64,000 nucleotides of DNA from Sphingobium sp. (GTDB taxonomy: Bacteria; Pseudomonadota; Alphaproteobacteria; Sphingomonadales; Sphingomonadaceae): the NCBI GenBank assembly GCA_022652485.1, contig JALCRK010000001.1, positions 62,001 through 126,000 of the forward strand, given 5' to 3'. Under the pieces are notes generated by a model. It did not search any database and was not told the DNA's origin. It saw only the letters and a program-made list of their open reading frames with translations. The translations under genes and the position numbers were made by a program. This document shows, piece after piece, positions 23,619-32,018 of this stretch (its first letter is position 1; the number at the start of each line of letters is the position of its first letter).

Positions 23619-24164
23619 GTGGCACCTTTTACCGCCAAGACCAGCCTGTTCCTCATCGCGATGGGCATCAGCGCCTCGGCCCATGCCCAGCAGTTCGAAA
23701 ATCTCGACCGGCTGGACAGCATCGTCGCGATGAGCGTCGGCGCGAATATCGGTGAGCCGGGCGGGGCGGTCGCTCCGGTCGACCGGCGGCTGAAGCTCGC
23801 CGCCTGCCCGCAGGTGCCGCAGATGTCCGGCATGATGTTCGGTGCGGCGATGGTGGAGTGCAAGCCTTTGGGCTGGCGCATTCGTGTGCCGCTCCATCCC
23901 CGCGGGCAGCAACAGCCGATGGCGAGTGTGCAGCCGACGGCTTATGGGCGCCCCGCGCCCGTACAAAAGCAGACGGTCGTCAAGAAGGGCGACCCGGTTC
24001 AGCTCATTGCGGGGGGCAGCGCCTTCATGGTCACCCGCATGATGATCGCTGACGAGGATGGTGCGCCCGGCGACATGATCCGCGTGCGCGAGGACAAGAA
24101 GTCCGATCCCGTCCTGGCGCGGGTGCAGGAAACTGGCGTCGTGCGTGCGCCCGATCGCTTTTGA
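23619..24164 (+). CDS. flgA: Flagellar P-ring assembly chaperone FlgA
   Basis: A 181-residue periplasmic protein with a signal peptide (ending SAHA-QQF). The C-terminal SAF-type domain is visible in VVKKGDPVQLIAGGSAFMVTRMMIADEDGAPGDMIRVRE. FlgA is needed for FlgI to form the P ring. It starts on GTG at 23619, with AGGAG eight bases before. It follows the short stator-like pair after 66 bp. Confidence 0.85.
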   Translation: MAPFTAKTSLFLIAMGISASAHAQQFENLDRLDSIVAMSVGANIGEPGGAVAPVDRRLKLAACPQVPQMSGMMFGAAMVECKPLGWRIRVPLHPRGQQQPMASVQPTAYGRPAPVQKQTVVKKGDPVQLIAGGSAFMVTRMMIADEDGAPGDMIRVREDKKSDPVLARVQETGVVRAPDRF

Positions 24165-24219
24165 GGATGTGGGTGATCTGAAATTGATCGCGTCGCTGAA
24201 TTTCGGATGGACGGCTCCA

Positions 24220-24279
24220 GCCTCTCCCCGTCCCAACCTCCCAATATGCTATCCTATGGGGGCTGGGAGGGGGAGAGGG
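24220..24279. repeat. Imperfect inverted repeat, CCTCCC-type (same family as 54426)
   Basis: C/T-rich and G/A-rich arms (about 21 bp each) flank the loop AATATGCTATCCTAT. The arms and the loop core (TATCNTATGG) resemble the stronger palindrome at 54426-54494. It sits between flgA and the flgM promoter and could act as a terminator for flgA, but no T-run follows. Confidence 0.65.
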
Positions 24280-24332
24280 CCGACATCGCTTTCGTACTCA
24301 GAGCGTCGCATTAAAAAATTGCTTCGACGGTT

Positions 24333-24359
24333 TAAAGATTTCTGAAACTTGTCGTATTT
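24333..24359 (+). promoter_or_regulatory. Sigma-28-like promoter of flgM
   Basis: TAAA-N15-TCGTATTT, with TAAA at 24333-24336. The -10 element matches the local form GCCGTTTT only in part, so this is weaker than the motA, flagellin and fliD sites. An expected place for a FliA-dependent flgM promoter, 29 bp before the start codon. Confidence 0.5.
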
Positions 24360-24387
24360 AGGATGGTAAGTCAGAAAGGACAGAACA

Positions 24388-24666
24388 GTGATCAAGTCTG
24401 TTGGCCCATCCTATGGAACGCCTATCGCTCTCGGCTCCGTGCGCGAGAACGGGAAGAGCAAGGCCGCCGAGAAGATCGGTCATGGCAACGCCGTGGCCTC
24501 TGTTGCGTCCAGCAACGCGACGCCCATTCGCGCGATGGCCGGCGACGGCGCTCCTGTTGATTTCGACAAGGTGCTGGCGATCAAGGAAGCCATTGCCGCG
24601 GGCAAATATCCGGTCGATGCCGACAAGATCGCCGAGCGGATGATCACCCTCGATCTGGGCGAATAA
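24388..24666 (+). CDS. flgM: Negative regulator of flagellin synthesis FlgM (anti-sigma-28)
   Basis: A 92-residue protein starting on GTG with AAAGGA at good spacing. The N-terminal half is Ser/Gly/Ala-rich and likely disordered. The C-terminal part has the FlgM pattern DFDKVLAIKEAIAAGKYPVDADKIAERMI, where helices bind FliA. FliA is encoded 3.5 kb downstream. The stop TAA overlaps the ATG of the next gene by one base. Confidence 0.85.
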   Translation: MIKSVGPSYGTPIALGSVRENGKSKAAEKIGHGNAVASVASSNATPIRAMAGDGAPVDFDKVLAIKEAIAAGKYPVDADKIAERMITLDLGE

Positions 24667-24974
24667 TGGCGAACGGCATCGCCTCTCTGGACAGGCTGGC
24701 GGAAGCGTTCGGCCAGCTGCGCCGCGCGCTCGACAGCGGTGAGGCCAGCGAGATCAACGCCGCCGCCGCCATCGTGAAGGCCGCCACTGACGATGTTCGC
24801 GCGCAGGGCGCATGGCGGATGGACCCGGTGCTCAAACAGAAAATCGAGGCGCTCAGGCCGATGATCGAATCGGCGCGGGTCCGCGTCAATCTCGCTACCG
24901 ATGATGTGCGCCAGCGCATCGCGCTCCTTGCGCACACCGGCGCGGAAGGCACGCCGCTTACCTACGGGCGCTGA
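24666..24974 (+). CDS. FlgN-like flagellar protein
   Basis: A 102-residue, mostly helical, charged protein directly after flgM with a one-base overlap. Position and helical content (LDRLAEAFGQLRRALDSG, then ARVRVNLATDDVRQRIALL) resemble the FlgK/FlgL chaperone FlgN, which often sits beside flgM. Sequence alone is not decisive because FlgN proteins are poorly conserved. Confidence 0.55.
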   Translation: MANGIASLDRLAEAFGQLRRALDSGEASEINAAAAIVKAATDDVRAQGAWRMDPVLKQKIEALRPMIESARVRVNLATDDVRQRIALLAHTGAEGTPLTYGR

Positions 24975-25031
24975 TTTCCCTGCTGCGGAACTGCCCGGAG
25001 CAATATTCTCAACGCGCGTTAACCATTTCTT

Positions 25032-25047
25032 TGGCACCTGTGCTGCT
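25032..25047 (+). promoter_or_regulatory. Sigma-54 promoter ahead of the transglycosylase-flhA group
   Basis: TGGCACC-TGTG-CTGCT fits TGGCACG-N4-TTGCT with the essential GG and GC correctly 10 bp apart. It is 52 bp before the start at 25099. No clear CGGCA-N6-TGCCG site was seen just upstream. Confidence 0.75.
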
Positions 25048-25098
25048 TAATGGCCCCGCCAGCGGTCTGGACCTCCGTTGGCATGGGGACTGTTATCA

Positions 25099-25950
25099 AT
25101 GGCAAATTTTGCCAGCATTGGCATGGATGGAGCGGGTTCGACACGCAATCGCGTGACGAATGCCATCGCGCTCGCCAGTCAGCGGACGGGCGTCGATTTC
25201 GCGTATCTGCTGGGGCAGGCGAAGATCGAGAGTAGCCTCAATCCCAATGCGAAGGCCGCCACATCCTCCGCCACCGGGCTCTATCAGTTTGTCGATCAGA
25301 GCTGGCTCGGCGTCATCAACCAGCATGGCCGCCAATATGGCCTCGGCTGGGCGGCGGACGCGATCGGCCAAACCTCCAGCGGCCAATATTACGTGTCCGA
25401 CTCGACACTGCGGCAGCAGATCCTCGACCTGCGCAATCATCCCGAAACCGCCTCCGTGATGGCGGCGGAACATGCGGCGGATAACAAGGCACGGCTGGAA
25501 TCGAGCCTTGGCCGAGAGGCGCAGCCGGTTGATCTCTATCTCGCGCACTTCCTCGGTGTCGGCGGCGCGACCAAGTTCCTCTCCGTGCACGATCAATATC
25601 CGGGCGCGTCCGGCGCTTCGCTGTTTCCGGCAGCCGCGCGGGCCAACCGGGCGATCTTTTACGACAGGGCGGGCAATCCGCGCAGCCTCTCCGAAATTCG
25701 CAACAGCTTCGCCAACCGCCTGCAACAGGGCACGGCGGGCGCGATGGCGGCGGGCGCGTCCACATGGGCGGGCCGCGCCGACGACGATAATTTCTCCGAT
25801 GCATCGGCCGCGCTTCAGAGCGAGCCCTCGGATTATGCGCGCGAACAGACGCAGCGCTTGCAAAACTCGATTTCTTCCGAGGATCTGATCCGGCCCCAGC
25901 CCGCCACCGCGCGGCTCGCCTATCTGATGCTCGCAACTCTTGGTCGCTGA
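25099..25950 (+). CDS. Flagellar lytic transglycosylase (SLT-domain protein)
   Basis: A 283-residue protein with a transglycosylase SLT-type fold in its first half. It has the catalytic Glu segment LLGQAKIESSLNPNAKA and the SSATGLYQFVDQSWL motif, followed by VDLYLAHFLGVGGA. No signal peptide is evident at the ATG at 25099, so export through the flagellar system or another route is likely. It probably opens the cell wall for the rod, complementing the hydrolase-less FlgJ. A sigma-54 promoter lies just upstream and flhA follows 21 bp downstream. Confidence 0.75.
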   Translation: MANFASIGMDGAGSTRNRVTNAIALASQRTGVDFAYLLGQAKIESSLNPNAKAATSSATGLYQFVDQSWLGVINQHGRQYGLGWAADAIGQTSSGQYYVSDSTLRQQILDLRNHPETASVMAAEHAADNKARLESSLGREAQPVDLYLAHFLGVGGATKFLSVHDQYPGASGASLFPAAARANRAIFYDRAGNPRSLSEIRNSFANRLQQGTAGAMAAGASTWAGRADDDNFSDASAALQSEPSDYAREQTQRLQNSISSEDLIRPQPATARLAYLMLATLGR

Positions 25951-25971
25951 AAATAAAAGGCAAAATCCTGT

Positions 25972-28107
25972 ATGACCCGCAGTGAAGTGAACGGCAAAGT
26001 CTGGGTGCAAACCGCCAAGGGCGCGGTGCTTCCCATCGCCACATTGCTGCTCGTCATGTTCATGATCGTGCCGGTGCCGTCGTTCGTGCTCGACATGGGC
26101 TTCATCGGCAACATCGTGATTTCGCTCGCGGTGCTGATGGTTGCGCTGAACGCCGCCAAGCCGCTCGATTTTTCGAGCTTCCCGACCGTGCTGCTGTTCG
26201 CGACATTGATGCGCCTTGCGTTGAACGTCGCCTCCACCCGCGTCGTGCTGGTGGATGGCCATACCGGCGCTGACGCGGCGGGGCATGTGATTGAGGCATT
26301 CGGCCATTTCCTGATCGGCGGCGACTATGTCGTCGGCCTGTTCGTGTTCGCGATTTTGATGATCATCAACCTCGTCGTCATCACCAAGGGCGCGGGCCGC
26401 GTGTCCGAGGTGTCGGCGCGCTTCACCCTGGATGCCTTGCCCGGCAAGCAGATGGCGATCGACGCGGACCTGAACGCGGGCCTCCTCACGCCCGAGGAAG
26501 CGAAAGCCCGCCGTTCCGAAGTCGCCACCGAGGCGGACTTTTACGGCTCGATGGACGGTGCGTCGAAGTTCGTGAAGGGCGATGCCATCGCGGGCGTGCT
26601 CATTCTTGTCATTAACATCGTCGGTGGCATCATCCTCGGCATGGCGAGCCACGGGCTTTCCATCTCCGAAGCGGCGCAGACCTATATCGTCCTCGCCATC
26701 GGCGATGCGCTGGTCGCCCAGATTCCGGCGCTGTTGCTTTCGATCGCGGCGGCGAGCATCGTCACCCGCGTCAACAGCGAGCATGATCTTTCCGGCCAGA
26801 TCGCCTCGCAATTCGGCAGCGCGAAAGCCTGGACGCCGGTCGCCGCGATCCTCGGCCTGCTGGGCGTGCTGCCCGGTATGCCGCACATGATCATCCTGCC
26901 CGCCGCCGCTGGCGCGGGCTTCCTTGCCTGGCGCTTGCGGCAATCCGCCGAACAGGCCGCCGCCGCACCTCCGCCCGCCCCGGAACCGGAAAACCCCGCA
27001 AATATTGAGTGGGACGATGTGTCCGAAGGCGCAGTGCTCGGCCTCGAAATCGGCTATGGCCTCATCGGCCTAGTCGACGATCGCAAGGGCGCGCCACTGA
27101 TGGGCCGCATCACAGGCATCCGCAAGCAGCTCTCCAAGGAACTGGGCTTCGTCGTGCCGATGGTGCGCGTGAAGGACAATCTTGCGCTGGAACCCAACAG
27201 CTATCGCATCACCATCGGCGGCGTGATCGTCGGCGAGGACGAGATCTTCCCGGAGGATCTGCTCGCGCTCGATAGTGGCGCCCTCGAATCGACCGTCCCC
27301 GGCCGCCCGGCGAAAGACCCGACCTTCGGGCTCGACGCGGTGTGGATCACCCAGGATAAGCGCAGCGAGGCGGTGATCGCGGGCTATACCGTGGTCGATC
27401 CCTCGACCGTCGTCGCGACGCATTTGAACCAGCTCATCACCATGAACGCCGCCGAGATGTTCGGCATGGACGAGGCAAAGAAGCTGCTCGACGCGCTGAA
27501 GGAAAACGCGCCGCAGCTGGTCGATGGTCTGACGCCCGCGCTTCTCTCGCTTGCGCAGGTTGCCGCGCTGTGCCGTGCGCTGCTCGCCGAGGGCATTCCA
27601 TTGAAGGATTTTCGTCGCATTTGCGAGGCGATGGTTGCCGCCTGGAGGCCGGAGATGAGCCATGAGCAGCTCTTCGAGGCGGTGCGCCAGCGCATCGGTT
27701 CGCTCATCATCCAGACGCTCGTGCCGGTGAAGATGCCGTTGCCGGTCATCACACTCGATGGCGAGCTTGAAGGTCTGCTGGCGCAAGCCATGCGGATCGC
27801 GGGCGATGCCAGGCATCCGATCGAACCGGCGCTTGCCTCCCGAATCACGGACGCGGTGACACATGCGGCCCGTCCGCTGATGGCCGAGGCGCGCAATTTC
27901 GCCATCGTCACCTCGCCGGTGGCGCGCGCCGCGCTGTCGCGCCTGTTCAAGCCGCATCTGCCAGAAACGCCGGTATTGTCGTTCCTCGAAATTCCGGACG
28001 GCAAGCCGGTCGAGGTGTTCGCGGTCGTCGGCGGCAACGACAGGGCGCAGCCGCGCCACGATCCGGTGCCCGGAGCGCCGGGCATACTGCGTGAAAGAAT
28101 TGCATAA
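25972..28107 (+). CDS. flhA: Flagellar type III export apparatus protein FlhA
   Basis: A 711-residue export-gate protein. The N-terminal half has about eight membrane segments and the FHIPEP-type cytoplasmic loop region (VSARFTLDALPGKQMAIDADLNAGLL and RRSEVATEADFYGSMDGASKFVKGDA are the conserved signature stretches). The C-terminal half is the cytoplasmic substrate-docking domain. Length is standard (about 690-710). It lies between the transglycosylase gene and fliA. Confidence 0.97.
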   Translation: MTRSEVNGKVWVQTAKGAVLPIATLLLVMFMIVPVPSFVLDMGFIGNIVISLAVLMVALNAAKPLDFSSFPTVLLFATLMRLALNVASTRVVLVDGHTGADAAGHVIEAFGHFLIGGDYVVGLFVFAILMIINLVVITKGAGRVSEVSARFTLDALPGKQMAIDADLNAGLLTPEEAKARRSEVATEADFYGSMDGASKFVKGDAIAGVLILVINIVGGIILGMASHGLSISEAAQTYIVLAIGDALVAQIPALLLSIAAASIVTRVNSEHDLSGQIASQFGSAKAWTPVAAILGLLGVLPGMPHMIILPAAAGAGFLAWRLRQSAEQAAAAPPPAPEPENPANIEWDDVSEGAVLGLEIGYGLIGLVDDRKGAPLMGRITGIRKQLSKELGFVVPMVRVKDNLALEPNSYRITIGGVIVGEDEIFPEDLLALDSGALESTVPGRPAKDPTFGLDAVWITQDKRSEAVIAGYTVVDPSTVVATHLNQLITMNAAEMFGMDEAKKLLDALKENAPQLVDGLTPALLSLAQVAALCRALLAEGIPLKDFRRICEAMVAAWRPEMSHEQLFEAVRQRIGSLIIQTLVPVKMPLPVITLDGELEGLLAQAMRIAGDARHPIEPALASRITDAVTHAARPLMAEARNFAIVTSPVARAALSRLFKPHLPETPVLSFLEIPDGKPVEVFAVVGGNDRAQPRHDPVPGAPGILRERIA

Positions 28108-28155
28108 CTATTTGCGCGTACAAGGGTTTCGGGAACACGGGGGCAATAGCCACTT

Positions 28156-28896
28156 ATGTATGCAAGCAGGATCGGAGTGGAAGGCGAGGCACTGACCTAT
28201 GGTCGCAAGGCCGGGGTGCAAAGCCCCGAGCGCCTGGCGCGTCAGTATATGCCGCTTGTCCGCAAGATTGCCTGGCACGTGCATGGCCGCGTCTCCAACG
28301 CCATCGAAATCGAGGATCTGTTGCAGATCGGCATGGTTGCGCTGGTCGAGGCCGCGAACGGCTATGAAGATCGCGGCTTTGGCTTTGCGACCTATGCGCA
28401 GATGCGCATTCGCGGGGCGATGATCGATCATCTGCGCCGCCACGCGACGCTGTGCCGCTCCGGCATGGCGAAGCGCAAGGAGCTTGCCGCCGTGCGCGCG
28501 CGGCTGGAGCAGAAGCTCGGCCGGACGCCGCTCGAAGCGGAGATGTCCGCCGAAATGGGCCTGGAGCCCGCCGATTATCGGGAGCTCGCCGATGCGGCCG
28601 AGTTCGTGCAGGAACACAGCATGGACGAGGTCTATTCGGACCAGTCCATGTGGTTCGCCGATGTCGAGGATCGCGTCGACGATGTGATGGAGCGGGAGTC
28701 GCTCAAGAAGGCGCTCGGTGCCTGCATTGGCCGCCTGCCGGAGCGCGAGGCGATGGTGCTTCAGCTCTACTTCGTCGAGGAGATGAACCTCGAGGAAATC
28801 GGCGCCACGCTGGATATCGGCGCGGCGCGCGTCTGTCAGATCAAGAAGGCGGCACTGGACAAATTGCGCGTGCTGCTCAAGGATTGGGTTTCCTGA
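28156..28896 (+). CDS. fliA: Flagellar sigma factor FliA (sigma-28)
   Basis: A 246-residue sigma-70 family member. Region 2 contains YMPLVRKIAWHVHGRV, IEIEDLLQIGMVALVEAANGYEDRGFGFATYAQMRIRGAMID and region 4 contains LPEREAMVLQLYFVEEMNLEEIGATLDIGAARVCQIKKAAL. It should recognise the TAAA-N15-GCCGTT promoters at motA, the flagellins and fliD in this window and be held by FlgM (24388). It sits 48 bp after flhA, in the same orientation. Confidence 0.95.
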   Translation: MYASRIGVEGEALTYGRKAGVQSPERLARQYMPLVRKIAWHVHGRVSNAIEIEDLLQIGMVALVEAANGYEDRGFGFATYAQMRIRGAMIDHLRRHATLCRSGMAKRKELAAVRARLEQKLGRTPLEAEMSAEMGLEPADYRELADAAEFVQEHSMDEVYSDQSMWFADVEDRVDDVMERESLKKALGACIGRLPEREAMVLQLYFVEEMNLEEIGATLDIGAARVCQIKKAALDKLRVLLKDWVS

Positions 28897-28914
28897 CGTT
28901 CATCGGGAAAGCCC

Positions 28915-29610
28915 ATGCCCAAGCGTACCATCTCCAAAGCCAAGGCACAGAAGATTTTCGTCGGCACCATGGCGGGCGCGATGGCGCTGACGCTGGGTGT
29001 TGCGAGCCGGGGATTCTTTCAAGGATCATCGGCAGAGGCACCGAAGCCGGTTCCGGCCAAGGCGCCGAACGCTGAGCCAAGGCTGGCTTCGCCGCACAAG
29101 AGCGCGCCTCTCCCCAAAATCAAAACGCCGGCGGCAGCAGACGCAACCGCCCCGTCGTTTGTCGTCAAACGTGTGCTGGATATTCCTGGCCCGCTCGATC
29201 ATGGCGATTATGTCTGGAATGACGCGGGGGTACCTGCAGGGCCGATGGTCGTTACTGTCGACCTAAAGGCGCAGACGCTCTCCGTCTTTCGCGGTGGCTA
29301 CGAGATCGGGGTCGCGGTGATCCTCTATGGCGCGACCGACAAGCCGACGCCGCTGGGAACCTATCCGATCCTTGAGAAAGACAAGGATCATTTTTCCAGC
29401 CTCTACGACAACGCACCGATGCCCTACAGCCTGCGGCTGACGCAGGATGGCGTGTTCATTCACGCCAGCGATGTGCAATGGGGCAATGCTACCCACGGCT
29501 GCATCGGCCTCCCGCTGCCGTTCGCCAAAAAGCTGTTCGCGGTGATGAAGGTCGGCGATCCTGTTGTCGTCACCAATGGCAAGCGGATGGATTTGAGCGG
29601 CCTGCGCTGA
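28915..29610 (+). CDS. L,D-transpeptidase family protein (YkuD domain)
   Basis: A 231-residue protein with an N-terminal signal or anchor segment (residues about 12-32) and a Pro/Ala/Lys-rich linker. The YkuD domain follows, with VVTVDLKAQTLSVFRGG, TPLGTYPI, DGVFIHASDVQWGNATHGCIGLP and a catalytic Cys in HGC. The usual SXGC is THGC here, as in many relatives. It forms 3-3 or Lpp-type peptidoglycan links in the periplasm. It is 18 bp after fliA and may be co-transcribed, which suggests cell-wall work near the flagellum, but this is only positional. Confidence 0.82.
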   Translation: MPKRTISKAKAQKIFVGTMAGAMALTLGVASRGFFQGSSAEAPKPVPAKAPNAEPRLASPHKSAPLPKIKTPAAADATAPSFVVKRVLDIPGPLDHGDYVWNDAGVPAGPMVVTVDLKAQTLSVFRGGYEIGVAVILYGATDKPTPLGTYPILEKDKDHFSSLYDNAPMPYSLRLTQDGVFIHASDVQWGNATHGCIGLPLPFAKKLFAVMKVGDPVVVTNGKRMDLSGLR

Positions 29611-29681
29611 TCTGTTTTCACTGGCAGGCAAACCCCGGCTTTGTCCTGAAGAGTAAGCGTCACCCTATCCTGCCATACGGA

Positions 29682-29713
29682 AAAAACCTCGCTTCGGGGG
29701 AAGCGAGGTTTTT
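29682..29713. terminator. Bidirectional terminator between the L,D-transpeptidase and flagellin 1 genes
   Basis: AACCTCGCTT and AAGCGAGGTT form a stem around a GC-rich loop, flanked by an A-run left and a T-run right. It ends the plus-strand gene and can serve as the second stop for flagellin 1 on the minus strand. Confidence 0.88.
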
Positions 29714-29762
29714 GGGTTTTTCCGCGATTGTTCTGTTCTTGTGGTCGCTTGATCGAAGGTGA

Positions 29763-29802
29763 GACCCCCGGCACGAGAGGGGACTGGAGTGTGCCGGGGG
29801 TC
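29763..29802. repeat. Perfect 12-bp inverted repeat downstream of flagellin 1
   Basis: GACCCCCGGCAC (29763-29774) and GTGCCGGGGGTC (29791-29802) enclose 16 bases. The same hairpin, with the same arms and nearly the same loop, occurs downstream of flagellin 2 at 30971-31010, so it belongs to the duplicated unit. It may stabilise or end the flagellin mRNA, though no T-run follows. Confidence 0.8.
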
Positions 29803-29864
29803 ATCAGACCGGCTTTCAGGCGGACCAAAACCTTGGGGCCGGTCCTAGTTGAAGCCGAACTGTA

Positions 29865-30713
29865 TTACTGGATCAGTTTCAGGACGCCCTGCTGGGCCTG
29901 GTTGGCCTGCGCGATCATCGCGGTGGAGGCCTGGTTGAGGATCTGCGCCCTCGCAAGCGTCGTCGTTTCCGCCGAGAAATCGACATCCTCGATGCGAGAA
30001 CGCGCTTCGGTCAGGTTGGTCACGGTCGACGCAATGTTATCCACCGTAACCGCAAGACGGTTCTGGCTGGCGCCGAGCGAGGCGCGGGCCGAGGCAACAG
30101 CTGCTAGAGCGGTGCTCAGGGTGGCGAGGGCGCTGGAGGCATTGGCGGCGCTGGCGAGGTCGATTTCGCTGGTGCCGGCGGTGCCTTGCGTGGTCGCCTT
30201 TTTGATGTTCAGCGTGTTGGTGCGGGAGTCGGCGAGCGTGATCGAGACGGTGTCGCTCGCATTGATGCCGGTCTGGATGCTTACGCCAGCGGCCGAACCG
30301 TCGAGCAGCGCCACGCCGTTGAAATTGGTGGTGGTGGCGATGGTGTCGATCTGATCGAGCAGCGCGCGGCTTTCATTGTCGAGGCCGAGGCGGTCCGCGT
30401 TGGTCACGGTGCCGTTGGCGGACTGGACCGCCAGCTCGCGGATGCGCTGGATGATGTTGCTGATCTGGCCGAGCGCGCCTTCCGCCGTCTGCGAGAGCGA
30501 GATGCCGTCGTTGGCGTTGCGGCTCGCTGCAGTCAGTCCCTTGATCTGCGCGGTCATCTTGGTCGCAATGGCGAGGCCGGCGGCGTCGTCCTTCGCGCTG
30601 TTGATGCGCTTGCCCGAAGACAGACGCTCCATCGATTCCTGCAATTGCATGGAGGCACTTTGCGAGGCACCCTGGGCGCGCATCGCGGCGATATTTGTTC
30701 CGATAACAGTCAT
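29865..30713 (-). CDS. fliC: Flagellin (copy 1)
   Basis: A 282-residue flagellin, compact, mostly D0/D1. The N-terminus starts [14 protein letters not shown] and includes [27 protein letters not shown]. The C-terminus has [42 protein letters not shown]. The middle ([21 protein letters not shown]) is short, so the outer domains are minimal. It has the same length and a very similar sequence to copy 2. A sigma-28 promoter lies 63 bp upstream. The symbol fliC is generic; local names such as fljB would also fit. Confidence 0.93.
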   Translation of the reverse strand: MTVIGTNIAAMRAQGASQSASMQLQESMERLSSGKRINSAKDDAAGLAIATKMTAQIKGLTAASRNANDGISLSQTAEGALGQISNIIQRIRELAVQSANGTVTNADRLGLDNESRALLDQIDTIATTTNFNGVALLDGSAAGVSIQTGINASDTVSITLADSRTNTLNIKKATTQGTAGTSEIDLASAANASSALATLSTALAAVASARASLGASQNRLAVTVDNIASTVTNLTEARSRIEDVDFSAETTTLARAQILNQASTAMIAQANQAQQGVLKLIQ

Positions 30714-30775
30714 TTTGGTCCCTTTCTAACAGGTAGGTCGCTCAGGCTAAGGAGCCATCGCGGCCTCGAAAGGGA

Positions 30776-30802
30776 AAAACGGCGGGTGCCGGAGGTTCTT
30801 TA
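30776..30802 (-). promoter_or_regulatory. Sigma-28 promoter of flagellin 1
   Basis: On the minus strand TAAA (30799-30802)-N15-GCCGTTTT (30776-30783) matches the FliA consensus. It lies 63 bp before the start codon. Confidence 0.8.
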
Positions 30803-30876
30803 ATTCTCATGGTAAATTTTTTAGTGGATCTTATTTACTATGTTGATTTTAAAAGAAAATAATTTTTTTAATACAC

Positions 30877-30907
30877 AAAACCTCCGCCCTTGGGGGAAGG
30901 GCGGAGG
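30877..30907 (-). terminator. Rho-independent terminator downstream of flagellin 2
   Basis: On the minus strand, 11-bp arms CCTCCGCCCTT and AAGGGCGGAGG enclose a C5 loop and are followed by TTTTGTG. It lies beyond the first hairpin at 30971-31010, and sits ahead of flagellin 1, so the two flagellins are likely separate transcripts. Confidence 0.8.
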
Positions 30908-30970
30908 GGGGATTGTGCGTCTGTTTTGTGCTTGTGCTGTTGTGTTCTTGTGATCCGGGATCGAAGGTGA

Positions 30971-31010
30971 GACCCCCGGCACGGTGGGGACTGGAGTTGT
31001 GCCGGGGGTC
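30971..31010. repeat. Perfect 12-bp inverted repeat downstream of flagellin 2
   Basis: The arms GACCCCCGGCAC (30971-30982) and GTGCCGGGGGTC (30999-31010) are identical to those downstream of flagellin 1. The flanking bases (GATCGAAGGTGA on one side, AGGCGGACCAA on the other) are also shared, so the repeat marks a duplicated gene plus its 3' region. Confidence 0.85.
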
Positions 31011-31064
31011 TTATGACAGGGTGAGGCGGACCAAGACCTCAACCCATCAAGTCATTGGCCGATC

Positions 31065-31913
31065 TTAGCGGATCAGCGAGAGGACGCCCTGCTGAGCCTG
31101 GTTGGCCTGCGCGATCATCGCGGTGGAGGCCTGGCTCAGGATCTGCGCCTTGGCGAGGTTGGTCGTCTCGGACGAGAAGTCCACATCCTCGATGCGCGAG
31201 CGGGCTTCGCTCAGGTTGGTTACGGTGGAGCTGATGTTCTCGACAGTAACCTGCAGACGGTTCTGGCTGGCGCCGAGCGAGGCACGAGCCGCGGCAACGG
31301 TGCTGAGCGCGGTATCGAGCGTGGCAAGGGCCGACGAGGCGTTGGCGGCGGTGGCGAGGTCGATTTCGCTGGTGCCGGCGGTGCCCTGGGTCGTCGCCTT
31401 CTTGATGTTCAGTGTTGCGACGCGGGCGTCGGACAGGCTGACGGAGACAGTGTCCGAAGCGCCGGTGCCGGTCTGGATGCTGATGCTGGCGGCCGAACCG
31501 TCCAGCAGCGCCACGCCGTTGAAGTTGGTCTTGGTCGCGATCGCGTCTACCTGGTCGAGGAGCGCACGGCTCTCGTTGTCCAGGCCAGCGCGGTCGGCGT
31601 TGGTGGAGGTGCCGTTGGCGGACTGAACCGCCAGCTCGCGAACGCGCTGAATGATGTTGCTGATCTGGCCGAGCGCGCCTTCCGCCGTCTGCGCCAGAGA
31701 GATGCCGTCGTTGGCGTTGCGCGAAGCAGCCGAGAGGCCGCGGATCTGGGCGGTCATCTTGGTGGCGATGGCGAGACCGGCGGCGTCGTCTTTCGCGCTG
31801 TTGATGCGCTTGCCCGAGGACAGACGCTCCATCGAGCTCTGGAGCTGGTTGGTCGCGGTGTTGGAAGCGGCCTGAGCGCGCATCGCGGCGATGTTGGTTC
31901 CGATAACAGTCAT
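31065..31913 (-). CDS. fliC: Flagellin (copy 2)
   Basis: A 282-residue flagellin with the same layout as copy 1 ([31 protein letters not shown]...). Differences are scattered, mainly around residues 15-25 and in the central variable segment. The C-terminus ends QQGVLSLIR. It lies 351 bp from copy 1 in tandem. Its promoter region is a weaker sigma-28 match next to candidate activator sites, so the two copies may be expressed differently. Confidence 0.93.
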   Translation of the reverse strand: MTVIGTNIAAMRAQAASNTATNQLQSSMERLSSGKRINSAKDDAAGLAIATKMTAQIRGLSAASRNANDGISLAQTAEGALGQISNIIQRVRELAVQSANGTSTNADRAGLDNESRALLDQVDAIATKTNFNGVALLDGSAASISIQTGTGASDTVSVSLSDARVATLNIKKATTQGTAGTSEIDLATAANASSALATLDTALSTVAAARASLGASQNRLQVTVENISSTVTNLSEARSRIEDVDFSSETTNLAKAQILSQASTAMIAQANQAQQGVLSLIR

Positions 31914-31983
31914 GGTTTTTCCTCTTTCCTGAAGAATGTTTCGGTCGCTTGCCTTGTGACGATGCTTGCGGCCTCGAAGCGGA

Positions 31984-32010
31984 AAAACGTCATTTGCCGG
32001 GTGCGCTTAA
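31984..32010 (-). promoter_or_regulatory. Sigma-28-like promoter of flagellin 2
   Basis: On the minus strand TTAA (32007-32010)-N15-GACGTTTT (31984-31991) aligns without gaps to the flagellin 1 promoter, including the shared downstream CC and CGAGGCCGC. It is one substitution weaker in each element. Confidence 0.6.
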
Positions 32011-32018
32011 ATCGTTAA

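Noticed and set aside
25096-26943. 615-codon minus-strand ORF opposite the transglycosylase and flhA genes
   Set aside because: It covers two well-supported genes on the other strand and its product has only biased composition (Asp/Arg/His/Gly).
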